Position numbers and translations under genes: made by a program. Below are positions 8,921 through 17,686 of a stretch of 33,994 bases of DNA, in pieces (position 1 is the stretch's first letter; the number at the start of each line of letters is the position of its first letter). This DNA comes from an uncultured Sphingomonadales bacterium (GTDB lineage Bacteria; Pseudomonadota; Alphaproteobacteria; Sphingomonadales; Sphingomonadaceae), in assembly GCA_937863505.1 (NCBI GenBank), contig CALMGC010000113.1, forward strand, positions 18,046 to 52,039, written 5' to 3'. Below the pieces are notes generated by a model. That model saw only the letters and a list, made by a program, of their open reading frames with translations, did no database searches and was not told the DNA's origin.

Positions 8921-9921
8921 TCTCGCTTATCGGCCATGATCGCGCACACGAGGCGTTCCTCGCCGCCGCGAGCGGGGGAGCGCTCCACCACGCCTGGCTG
9001 CTCACCGGCCCGGCGGGGGTGGGCAAGGCGACGTTCGCACGTGCGGCGGCGCTCAGGCTGCTTGCGGCGGCGAGCGACGCGAACTTGCCGCCTGCGTTCG
9101 ACGTCTCGCCCGACCACCGCATCGCCAAGCTGTTCGCGGCGGGTTCGCACCCCGACTTCCGCCTGCTCCAACGCCTGCCCAAGAAAGATGCGAAAGACCC
9201 AGGCGAGGGCCGCGCGCCCGACCTCGCACGCAACGTCAGCGTCGATCAGGTCCGTGCGCTGCTGGCGAGCTTCGCGACCACGCCCGCGCTGTCGCCCCGC
9301 CGCGTCGTTGTGATCGACGCGATCGACGATCTCGAGCGCGCCGCCGCCAATGCGCTGCTCAAGGGGCTGGAGGAGCCGCCCGCCGGGACTGTGTTCCTGC
9401 TCGTCAGCCACATGCCGGGTCGCCTGCTGCCGACGATCCGCTCGCGCTGTCGCGTGCTGCGGTTCGAGCCGCTGGGCGAGGAAAACATGGCGCGCGTTCT
9501 CGCCGATGCGCTGTCCGAGGCGGATCAGACCGAGCTACGCGCGCTGGTCCGCGCGGGGGCGGGCTCGCCCGGGCGCGCGCTCGGCTATGCGGGGCTGGAC
9601 CTCGCCACGATCGACGCCGCGCTGGCGAGCATCGCCGGCGGTGGCGACCGCGACAATGCGCGCCGCCTCAAGCTGGCGCAATCGCTCGCGCCAAAAGCGG
9701 CGCAGCCGCGTTATGAGGCGTTCCTGGAGCGTGTGCCGACCTTCCTCGCCGACGCCGCCGCGTATCGGCAAGGTCCCGCGCTCCGCGCCGCGCTCGACGC
9801 CCATGCCCAAGCGCGCGACATCGCGGGGGCCGCGCGCGGGCTGTCACTCGACGCGGCCGCGACCGTGTTCGAGATGGCGGGCTTGGTGGCGACGCTGGCG
9901 AGCGCGCCCGCGAACGGCTAG
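8917..9921 (+). CDS. holB: DNA polymerase III subunit delta'
   Basis: HHAWLLTGPAGVGKATFARAAA, NALLKGLEEPPAGTVFLLVSHMPGRLLPTIRSRCRVLRF; directly after tmk. Confidence 0.94.
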   Translation: MISLIGHDRAHEAFLAAASGGALHHAWLLTGPAGVGKATFARAAALRLLAAASDANLPPAFDVSPDHRIAKLFAAGSHPDFRLLQRLPKKDAKDPGEGRAPDLARNVSVDQVRALLASFATTPALSPRRVVVIDAIDDLERAAANALLKGLEEPPAGTVFLLVSHMPGRLLPTIRSRCRVLRFEPLGEENMARVLADALSEADQTELRALVRAGAGSPGRALGYAGLDLATIDAALASIAGGGDRDNARRLKLAQSLAPKAAQPRYEAFLERVPTFLADAAAYRQGPALRAALDAHAQARDIAGAARGLSLDAAATVFEMAGLVATLASAPANG

Positions 9922-9931
9922 GGTGCGCAGC

Positions 9932-11488
9932 ATGGCCGAACCGTTCTACATCACCACCGCGATCAGCTATCCGAACGGGCGCCCGCATATCGGCCACGCC
10001 TATGAAGCGATCGCCGCCGACGCGATCGCGCGTTTCCAGCGGCAGGCGGGGCGCGACGTCCGGTTCCAGACCGGCACCGACGAACACGGCCTCAAGATGG
10101 TGCAGACCGCGCGCGAGCGGGGCGTCGACACGCGCGCGCTCGCAGATGAGATGTCCGGCCATTTCCATGACATGGACAACCGCCTTAACATCTCGTACGA
10201 CCATTTCATCCGCACGGTGGAGCCCGACCATCACGAGGCCAGCGCTGCGCTGTGGCGCGCTATGGAGGCGGCTGGCGATCTCTACCTCGACCGCTACGAG
10301 GGCTGGTACTCGGTCCGCGACGAAGCCTTCTATACCGAAGCCGAGCTGACCGAGACCGACGGGGTCAAGCTGTCGCCGCAGGGCACACCCGTCGAGTGGA
10401 CGGCGGAGGAGACGTGGTTCTTTCGCCTGAGCAAGTACGAACAGCCGCTGCTCGATCACTATGCTGCCAACCCGGATTTCATCCGCCCGGAGGCACGGCG
10501 CAACGAGGTGCTGCGCTTCGTCGAGGGCGGACTGACGGACCTGTCCGTCTCGCGGACCAGCTTCGATTGGGGCGTGAAGGTGCCGGGCAGCCCGGGGCAC
10601 GTCATGTATGTCTGGGTCGACGCGCTCGCCAATTATCTCACCGGCGTCGACTATCCGGCGCGGGGCGAGGCGTTTGAGCGGTACTGGCCCGCCGACCTGC
10701 ACCTGATCGGCAAGGACATCGTCCGTTTCCACGCGGTCTATTGGCCCGCGTTCCTGATGTCTGCGGGCCTGCCGCTGCCTCGCCAAGTGTTCGGCCACGG
10801 CTTCCTGCTCCACCGCGGCGAGAAGATGAGCAAGTCGCTCGGCAACGTGGTCGACCCGATCGGGCTGGCGGATCGCTACGGTGTCGACGCGCTCCGCTAC
10901 TTCCTCTTGCGCGAGGTGAGCTTCGGACAAGATGGCAGCTGGTCGGCGGAAGCCATTGTTTCGCGGGCGAATGCGGAACTTGCCAATGCCTTCGGTAACC
11001 TTGCGCAGCGGACGCTGTCGTTCATCGCCAAGAACCTAGACGGCGCTTTGCCGGAGCGGGGGAGGGCGGCAGACATCGACGGCGTGCTGATCGAGGAGGT
11101 CACCGTCGCCTGCGCCGGGTTCAAGGCGGCGTTCGACGACCTCGCGCTCAACCACGGGATCGAGATGTGGTTGGGCGGCGTGTTCGCGTGCAACGCCTAT
11201 ATCGACGCCGAAGCGCCTTGGTCGCTCCGCAAGACCGACCCGGAGCGAATGCACGCGGTATTGCGGACGCTGGTGCGCGCGATTCGGATGCTGGCGATCA
11301 CGATCTTGCCGGTGGTCCCGGATGCGGCGGCCAAGGTACTCGATCAGGTCGGTGCGGAGGACGCACGCGATCATGCGGCGGTCGACGACGACGGCTGGTA
11401 CGACACGCTTGCCGCTACGGACTTCCGCATCGTCGCGCCGACGCCGGTGTTCCCGCGGCTCGAGCTGCCCGCGGCGGAGGCGGCCTGA
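9932..11488 (+). CDS. metG: Methionine--tRNA ligase (518 aa, no C-terminal tRNA-binding domain)
   Basis: YITTAISYPNGRPHIGHAYEAIAADAIARF (HIGH) and KMSKSLGNVVDP (KMSKS); connective region lacks CxxC knuckles. ATG at 9932 chosen over the longer ORF start at 9350. Confidence 0.96.
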   Translation: MAEPFYITTAISYPNGRPHIGHAYEAIAADAIARFQRQAGRDVRFQTGTDEHGLKMVQTARERGVDTRALADEMSGHFHDMDNRLNISYDHFIRTVEPDHHEASAALWRAMEAAGDLYLDRYEGWYSVRDEAFYTEAELTETDGVKLSPQGTPVEWTAEETWFFRLSKYEQPLLDHYAANPDFIRPEARRNEVLRFVEGGLTDLSVSRTSFDWGVKVPGSPGHVMYVWVDALANYLTGVDYPARGEAFERYWPADLHLIGKDIVRFHAVYWPAFLMSAGLPLPRQVFGHGFLLHRGEKMSKSLGNVVDPIGLADRYGVDALRYFLLREVSFGQDGSWSAEAIVSRANAELANAFGNLAQRTLSFIAKNLDGALPERGRAADIDGVLIEEVTVACAGFKAAFDDLALNHGIEMWLGGVFACNAYIDAEAPWSLRKTDPERMHAVLRTLVRAIRMLAITILPVVPDAAAKVLDQVGAEDARDHAAVDDDGWYDTLAATDFRIVAPTPVFPRLELPAAEAA

Positions 11489-12264
11489 TGCTCGCTGACA
11501 GCCATTGTCACCTCAACTACAAGGGCGTCGCCGAGCAACAGGCGGCGGTGCTCGAGCGCGCCCGCGCGCGCGGCGTGACGGCGATGCTCAACATCGCCAC
11601 GCGCGCGAGCGAGTGGGACGCGGTGATCGCCACCGCCGAGCGCGAGCCGGACGTGTGGGCGACGGTCGGCATCCACCCGCACGAGGCGGACGCGCATCCC
11701 GAGGTCGACGCCGCCCGGCTGATCGAACGTGCAGCGCATCCGCGCGTGGTGGGGCTGGGGGAGAGCGGGCTCGATTACCATTATGACCACTCCGACCGTG
11801 CGCGTCAGCAGGCAAGCTTCCGCGCGCACATCGCCGCCGCGCGCGAGACGGGGTTGCCGCTGGTGGTGCATACCCGCGATGCGGAGGCGGATACCGCCGC
11901 AATCCTGCGCGACGAGATGGGGCAGGGCGCGTTCCCTTGCGTGATCCATTGCTTCACGGGGACAAGCGCCTTTGCGGATCAAATGCTTGCGCTCGGCTTC
12001 ACCATCTCCATCTCAGGTATTGTGACGTTCAGGAACGCGCGCGAGTTGCAGGAGGTCGCCGCCCGGCTGCCGCTCGACCGGTTGCTGGTCGAGACCGACG
12101 CGCCGTTTCTCGCGCCGGTGCCGCATCGCGGCAAGCCCGGCGAACCGGCGTTCGTCGCCGACACGGTCGCGTTCCTCGCCGAGCTGAGAGGGGAGGAGCC
12201 TGAAATGCTCGCCGAAGCGACGGCGCGAAACTTCCACGCATTGTTCACCAAAACCGCGGCATGA
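11488..12264 (+). CDS. TatD family DNA hydrolase
   Basis: LADSHCHLNY, VGIHPHEAD, VGLGESGLDYHYDHS, VIHCFTGT, LVETDAPFLAPVPHRGKPGEPAFV; ATG overlaps the metG stop. Confidence 0.96.
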   Translation: MLADSHCHLNYKGVAEQQAAVLERARARGVTAMLNIATRASEWDAVIATAEREPDVWATVGIHPHEADAHPEVDAARLIERAAHPRVVGLGESGLDYHYDHSDRARQQASFRAHIAAARETGLPLVVHTRDAEADTAAILRDEMGQGAFPCVIHCFTGTSAFADQMLALGFTISISGIVTFRNARELQEVAARLPLDRLLVETDAPFLAPVPHRGKPGEPAFVADTVAFLAELRGEEPEMLAEATARNFHALFTKTAA

Positions 12265-13025
12265 AGATTCGCATCCTCGGCTCGGGCACGTCGTCGGGGG
12301 TGCCGCGCATTGGCAATGACTGGGGCGCATGCGATCCGGCCGAGCCGCGCAACCGTCGCACCCGCGCGTCCGCGCTCGTCGAGCATGAGGGGACGCGCAT
12401 CCTGATCGACACCAGCCCCGACATGCGCGACCAGCTGCTCGCCGCCGGAGTAGGGATGGTCGACGCGGTGATCTGGACGCATGACCATGCCGACCACCTC
12501 CACGGCATCGACGACCTGCGGCAGATGTTTCACAATGGGGGCCGCCCAGTGCGCGCGCTCGCCCGGCCCGCGATGATCGAGGCGATCGTCCAGCGGTTCG
12601 GCTACGTCTTTAACGGTCGTACGGGCTATCCCGCGACGGTCGAGATCGAGCCGCTGCCCGACCGGGTCAGGATCGGCGAGATCGACATATTCACCGTCGA
12701 CCAGCCGCATGGGCGGATCGCCTCGGCGGGGCTGCGGTTCGAGGCTGACCGCCAGTCGATCGGCTATGCAACTGACTTTCACGAGCTCACCCCGGCGATG
12801 GCGGCGCATTATCGCGGGCTCGACATCTGGGTTGTGGACGCGCTCCGCCGCGCGCCGCATCCGACGCACCCGACACTCGACGCGGTGCTGGGCTGGGTTG
12901 GCGAGTTAAAGCCGGAGCGCACCGCGTTGATCCATATGGATAACTCGATGAACTATCGCTCGCTTCTCGATGTGCTGCCCGCCGGGGTGGAGCCGGGCTA
13001 TGACGGGCTGGAGCTGGCATGTTGA
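12261..13025 (+). CDS. MBL-fold metallo-hydrolase (PhnP-like phosphodiesterase)
   Basis: LGSGTSSGVPRIG, IDTSPDMRDQLL, WTHDHADHLHGIDDLR, LIHMDNSMNY. Confidence 0.9.
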   Translation: MKIRILGSGTSSGVPRIGNDWGACDPAEPRNRRTRASALVEHEGTRILIDTSPDMRDQLLAAGVGMVDAVIWTHDHADHLHGIDDLRQMFHNGGRPVRALARPAMIEAIVQRFGYVFNGRTGYPATVEIEPLPDRVRIGEIDIFTVDQPHGRIASAGLRFEADRQSIGYATDFHELTPAMAAHYRGLDIWVVDALRRAPHPTHPTLDAVLGWVGELKPERTALIHMDNSMNYRSLLDVLPAGVEPGYDGLELAC

Positions 13026-13642
13026 CGGGGGAGCATGGGCCGACGACGTTCGCCTATCTGCTGCTGCTCGCGCTGCCGATCTCGGCGCTGATCGCGCGGC
13101 GGGTGCCGTTGCTCAGGGTGCTGTGGATGGGGCTGACCTGGGTGGTCCTGTTCGGGGTGCTGCTGCTCGTCGTCGGGCAGCGCGAGCGTTTCGACCCGCT
13201 GATGGCGCGCGCGGCCAAGCTGTTTCACCTCGACGACCAGAGCGTCGTCGGGTCGGAGGTCCGCATCCGCATGAGCCCGGACGGGCATTTCTGGGCGCGC
13301 GCGAACGTCGCGGGGGTCGAGCGGCGGATGCTGATCGACAGCGGCGCGACCGTCACCGCACTGTCGACCGACACCGCGCGCGAGGCCGGGCTGGAGGTCA
13401 AAAATAGCGTGTTCCCGATGGAACTTCGCACCGCCAACGGCTCGATCACCGCCAAGGTGTCGACCGTGGACGAGTTGCGCCTTGACAACGTGGTCGCGCG
13501 CGACCTGCCGGTGGTGGTGTCGCCGGCGTTCGGCGACACCGACGTGCTGGGGATGAACTTCCTGTCGCGGCTGAAAAGCTGGCGCGTGGAAGGGCGGACG
13601 CTGGTGCTGGTGCCGCACCATCCCGATCCGAGGTTTACATAA
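13019..13642 (+). CDS. Retropepsin-like aspartic protease (clan AA), membrane anchored
   Basis: N-terminal hydrophobic segments; MLIDSGATVTALSTDTAREAGL with D-S-G active-site motif and ...VVVSPAFGDTDVLGMNFLSRLKSW. Confidence 0.85.
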   Translation: MLTGEHGPTTFAYLLLLALPISALIARRVPLLRVLWMGLTWVVLFGVLLLVVGQRERFDPLMARAAKLFHLDDQSVVGSEVRIRMSPDGHFWARANVAGVERRMLIDSGATVTALSTDTAREAGLEVKNSVFPMELRTANGSITAKVSTVDELRLDNVVARDLPVVVSPAFGDTDVLGMNFLSRLKSWRVEGRTLVLVPHHPDPRFT

Positions 13643-13699
13643 TGTGTATTATCGAACTCGCGCCAGAGTCTCTCACAGGTTACTTTCGTTTGGTTAATC

Positions 13700-14431
13700 G
13701 TGATTGAGCGTCTGGTAACCATCATGGCCCGTCTCCGCGACCCGGAACACGGCTGCGACTGGGATGGCGCACAGACCTTTGCCACGATTGCGCCTTACAC
13801 GATCGAGGAGGCGTACGAGGTCGCGGACGCGATCGAGCGTGGAGACTGGGCGGACCTCAAGGACGAACTCGGCGACCTGCTGCTTCAGGCCGTGTTTCAT
13901 AGCCGCATCGCCGAGGAAGCCGGGCTGTTCGCCCTACCGGACGTCGTAGCCGCGATCAGCGACAAGATGGAGCGCCGCCACCCGCACATCTTCGGCGACG
14001 GTCCTAACCCCGGCTGGGAAGCGCTGAAGGCGGCCGAGCGCGCCGCCAGGCCCGACGCGAGCGCGCTGGCGGGTGTCGCGACCGGCCTCCCCGCCCTGCT
14101 CCGCGCCGAGAAGTTGCAGAAGCGCGCCGCCCGCACCGGCTTCGACTGGCCCGACGCCAGCGGCCCGCGTGCGAAGATTGACGAGGAGCTGGCCGAGGTC
14201 GAAACCGCCGGGCCGGACGAGCTCGAAAGCGAGATCGGCGACCTGCTATTCTCGGTCGTCAACTGGGCGCGCCACCTCGGCGTCGACCCCGAAGCGGCAC
14301 TACGGTCGGCAAACGCAAAGTTCGAATGCCGCTTTCGCGCAATGGAAGGCGAGGCTGGCGAGGCGTTCGCCGCGCTCAGCCTGGAGGACAAGGAAGCGTT
14401 GTGGGCGGCGGTCAAGCGCTCCGCTGCATGA
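13700..14431 (+). CDS. mazG: Nucleoside triphosphate pyrophosphohydrolase MazG
   Basis: ARLRDPEHGCDWDGAQTFATIAPYTIEEAYEVADAIERGDWADLKDELGDLLLQAVFHSRIAEE and second MazG repeat ELAEVE...ESEIGDLLFSVVNWARHL; GTG start. Confidence 0.95.
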   Translation: MIERLVTIMARLRDPEHGCDWDGAQTFATIAPYTIEEAYEVADAIERGDWADLKDELGDLLLQAVFHSRIAEEAGLFALPDVVAAISDKMERRHPHIFGDGPNPGWEALKAAERAARPDASALAGVATGLPALLRAEKLQKRAARTGFDWPDASGPRAKIDEELAEVETAGPDELESEIGDLLFSVVNWARHLGVDPEAALRSANAKFECRFRAMEGEAGEAFAALSLEDKEALWAAVKRSAA

Positions 14432-15707
14432 AGCGCTCATAATCGCGCGGTGCGAGCCGGACGTCGTAGCCGACCCCGCCCTCGCCTGCGTCCTCCTGCC
14501 CCAGCACCTCGCCATGCGCGTGCAGCCAGGCCGCGCCCGCCCCGTCGGTCGCGGGTAGCGTGACATGGTAAAGAAGGTGTCCGCGCGTCAGCCGCTCGGC
14601 CATGTTCGCGAGCAGCACGTCGACCCCCTCCCCGCTCAGCGCAGAGATCGCCACCACATCTTCGCGCCGCGCCGCTTCGGCCAGCATCGCCTCGTGCGCT
14701 TCGGGGTCGAGCAGGTCGAGCTTGTTCCACGCCTCGATACGCGGTGTCGTCTCCGCCACGCCGATTTCGGTCAGCACCGCTTCCACATCGACGCGCTGCG
14801 CCTCGCTGTCCGGGTGCGCGATGTCGCGAACGTGGAGGAGCAGGTCGGCGGACACCACTTCCTCCAGCGTCGCCTTGAACGCGGCGACGAGCTGCGTCGG
14901 CAGTTCGGACACGAAACCGACCGTGTCCGACAGGATCGCCTTGTCGAGACCCGGCAGCGCGATCTGGCGCAACGTCGGGTCGAGCGTCGCGAACAGCAGG
15001 TTTTCCGCCATCACGCCCGCGCCGGTCAGCCGGTTGAACAGCGTCGACTTGCCCGCATTGGTATAGCCCACGAGCGCGATCACCGGCCACGGCGCACGCT
15101 GGCGCCGGTCGCGGTGGAGTCCACGGGTGCACGTGACCTGGTCGAGCTCGCGGCGCAGCTTCGCCATGCGGTCGCGGATCAGCCGCCGGTCCGCCTCGAT
15201 CTGGGTCTCGCCGGGGCCGCCGAGAAAGCCGAACCCGCCGCGCTGGCGCTCGAGATGCGTCCAGCTGCGCACCAGCCGTCCGGCCTGATAGTCAAGGTGC
15301 GCGAGCTCGACCTGCAACCGCCCTTCCGCCGTCGCCGCGCGCTCGCCGAAGATCTCGAGAATCAGCCCGGTCCGGTCGATCACCTTCGCCTTTAGCGCGG
15401 TCTCGAGATTGCGCTGCTGCACCGGGCTGAGGCTCGCGTCGACAACGACGAGCTGCGCGTCCTCCTGCGCGACCGCCGTCGCCAGCGCCTCGACCTGGCC
15501 CGAGCCCATCAGCGTCGCGGGGCGCGGCTGGCGCAACTTGACCGCGAGCTTGTCGGCGACGATCACGCCGATCGCCTCGGCCAAGCCTGCGGTCTCCGCC
15601 AGCCGCGCGTGGACATCGCGACTCGCCCCGCCCCGGTCGGGCAGCACCACCAGCGCGCGCGCGCCGCGCGCGAACTCGTCCCGGTCGCGGTCGAACCCGG
15701 CGCTCAA
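14412..15707 (-). CDS. hflX: GTPase HflX
   Basis: [74 protein letters not shown]; adjacent to hfq. Confidence 0.96.
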   Translation of the reverse strand: MSAGFDRDRDEFARGARALVVLPDRGGASRDVHARLAETAGLAEAIGVIVADKLAVKLRQPRPATLMGSGQVEALATAVAQEDAQLVVVDASLSPVQQRNLETALKAKVIDRTGLILEIFGERAATAEGRLQVELAHLDYQAGRLVRSWTHLERQRGGFGFLGGPGETQIEADRRLIRDRMAKLRRELDQVTCTRGLHRDRRQRAPWPVIALVGYTNAGKSTLFNRLTGAGVMAENLLFATLDPTLRQIALPGLDKAILSDTVGFVSELPTQLVAAFKATLEEVVSADLLLHVRDIAHPDSEAQRVDVEAVLTEIGVAETTPRIEAWNKLDLLDPEAHEAMLAEAARREDVVAISALSGEGVDVLLANMAERLTRGHLLYHVTLPATDGAGAAWLHAHGEVLGQEDAGEGGVGYDVRLAPRDYERFMQRSA

Positions 15708-16195
15708 GCGTCGTCCGTTTCAGCTGGCTCTTCGGCAAGGTTAAGCGGTCGCGCGGGCTGTACGGTCGAGACCGCGTGCTTGTAGACTAGCTGCGACATG
15801 CCGTCGCGCTGAAGCAACATGCAGAACAGGTCAAATGCCGCGACATAGCCTTGCAGCATGACGCCGTTGACGAGGAACATGGTCACGCTGTCGTCCGAGC
15901 GGGTCACCGCGTTGAGGAAAATCTCCTGCAACCCCGGCTGCTTGCGCGCGCTCTCTCCCACCTGGTCGATGATGTCCGAAAAGTCGATCTGCCCGGCGGG
16001 CATGATGGTGGAGATGGCGTGCTTGTAGATCAGCTGCGATTGCCCGTCGCGGCGAAGCAGCACCGAGAAATTATCGAACCAGGTGACGATGCCCTGCAAC
16101 TTGACACCCTTGACCAGGAACATGGTCACCGGCGTCTTGCCGCGGCGAAGCGCGTTCAGGAACAGGTCCTGTAGCGAGGTCTGCTTGTCGGCCAT
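15704..16195 (-). CDS. hfq: Tandem two-domain Hfq RNA chaperone (163 aa)
   Basis: Two Hfq domains: [61 protein letters not shown] and [61 protein letters not shown]; adjacent to hflX. Confidence 0.93.
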   Translation of the reverse strand: MADKQTSLQDLFLNALRRGKTPVTMFLVKGVKLQGIVTWFDNFSVLLRRDGQSQLIYKHAISTIMPAGQIDFSDIIDQVGESARKQPGLQEIFLNAVTRSDDSVTMFLVNGVMLQGYVAAFDLFCMLLQRDGMSQLVYKHAVSTVQPARPLNLAEEPAETDDA

Positions 16196-16306
16196 CTATC
16201 AAGCCCCTTGTTGGCGGGACGTGCCCGCGGGCGGCGCCGTTACCCGGCGTCGGTTGCGGCCCAAGCCGGGCCGTGTCACTAACCTAAGGTTGCCCTGCGC
16301 TCGCGG

Positions 16307-17683
16307 CTAGTCGTCGCGCGTGTCCGAAATGCCCAGAAGCTTGAGCTTGCGGTGCAGCGCCGAGCGTTCCATGCCGATGAAACTCGCCGTGCGCGAGATA
16401 TTGCCGGAGAAACGCCTGATCTGCACGCGAAGATATTCGCGCTCGAACGACTCGCGTGCCTCGCGCAGCGGCGCGCCCATGATCGCGCCACCCCCCGAAC
16501 CGCCGGCGTCCGCCCCCTCGCCCAGCACTTCGGCGGGCAGCAGGTCGAGGTCGATCCGCGCGAGGCGATCCCCGGGCGCGAGGATGATGGTGCGCTCGAC
16601 GACGTTTCGCAGCTGACGGACATTGCCCGGCCAATCATAGCTTTGCAGCGCGACCATCGCTTCCGGCGCGATCTCGGGCGTGCGGACCCGTCGCTCGGTC
16701 GCATAATGCGCGATGAAGAACGCGACCATCGGTGGAATGTCCTCGCGCCGCTCCGCCAGCGCGGGAATTACGACCGGGACGACGTTGAGCCGATAGTATA
16801 GGTCCTCGCGGAAACGCCCCGCCGCGATCTCCGCGGCAAGGTCGCGCGACGTCGCCGACACGACGCGCACGTCCACCTTCACCACGCGCGTCCCGCCCAC
16901 GCGGGTAAAGCTTTGCTCGGTCAGCACGCGCATGATCCGCGCCTGCGTCGCCACCGGCATGTCGGCGATCTCGTCGAGGAACAGCGTGCCGCCATGCGCC
17001 TGCTCGAGCAGCCCGGGACGGACGAGGTCACCTCCCTGCTCCACCCCGAACAGCTCTTCCTCGACCCGCTCGGGCGTCATCCGCGCGGCGCTGACGACCG
17101 TGAACGGCCCGGTCACGCGCGGGCTCCAGCTGTGCAGCAGCCGCGCCGCGACCTCCTTGCCGACGCCCGCCGGGCCGGTGATCAGCACCCGGCTGCCGGT
17201 CGCGGCGACCCGCTTCAGCGTCGCGCGAACGGTGTTGATCGCCGCCGACGCGCCGGTCAGGTCGTTGTCGCGCCCCGCCGACAGCCGCAGCGAGGCGAGC
17301 TCCTGCCGCAGCCGCTCGGTCTCCGTCGCGCGCTCGACGAGGAGCAGCAGCCGCTCCGCCTCGAACGGCTTTTCGATGAAGTCGGACGCGCCGCGACGGA
17401 TCGCGGCAACGGCAGTGTCGAGATTGCCATGGCCGGAGATGACCAGCACCGGCAATGACGGATCACGCCGCTTGATCTCGTCGAGCAGGTCGAGCCCGTC
17501 GAGCCGCGAGCCCTGTAGCCAGACGTCGAGCAGCACCAGGCTGGGTCGCCGCGCGGCGATCGCCTCCAACGCCGCGTCGCTGTTGGCGGCGTCGCGAGTC
17601 TGATAGCCCTCGTCCTCCAGCACGCCGGCGACGAGTTCGCGGATGTCGAGTTCGTCATCGACGACGAGGATATCGAGCGGCAT
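16307..17683 (-). CDS. ntrX: Sigma-54-dependent response regulator NtrX
   Basis: Receiver domain (ILVVDDELDIRELVAGVLEDEGY), AAA+ domain (ITGPAGVGKEVAARLLHSWS, LFLDEIADMP), Fis-type C-terminus; paired with upstream ntrY. Confidence 0.93.
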   Translation of the reverse strand: MPLDILVVDDELDIRELVAGVLEDEGYQTRDAANSDAALEAIAARRPSLVLLDVWLQGSRLDGLDLLDEIKRRDPSLPVLVISGHGNLDTAVAAIRRGASDFIEKPFEAERLLLLVERATETERLRQELASLRLSAGRDNDLTGASAAINTVRATLKRVAATGSRVLITGPAGVGKEVAARLLHSWSPRVTGPFTVVSAARMTPERVEEELFGVEQGGDLVRPGLLEQAHGGTLFLDEIADMPVATQARIMRVLTEQSFTRVGGTRVVKVDVRVVSATSRDLAAEIAAGRFREDLYYRLNVVPVVIPALAERREDIPPMVAFFIAHYATERRVRTPEIAPEAMVALQSYDWPGNVRQLRNVVERTIILAPGDRLARIDLDLLPAEVLGEGADAGGSGGGAIMGAPLREARESFEREYLRVQIRRFSGNISRTASFIGMERSALHRKLKLLGISDTRDD

Positions 17684-17686
17684 GGG

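Noticed and set aside
14565-15395. 276-aa + strand ORF antisense to hflX
   Set aside because: Shadow ORF opposite conserved GTPase motifs; no domain features.
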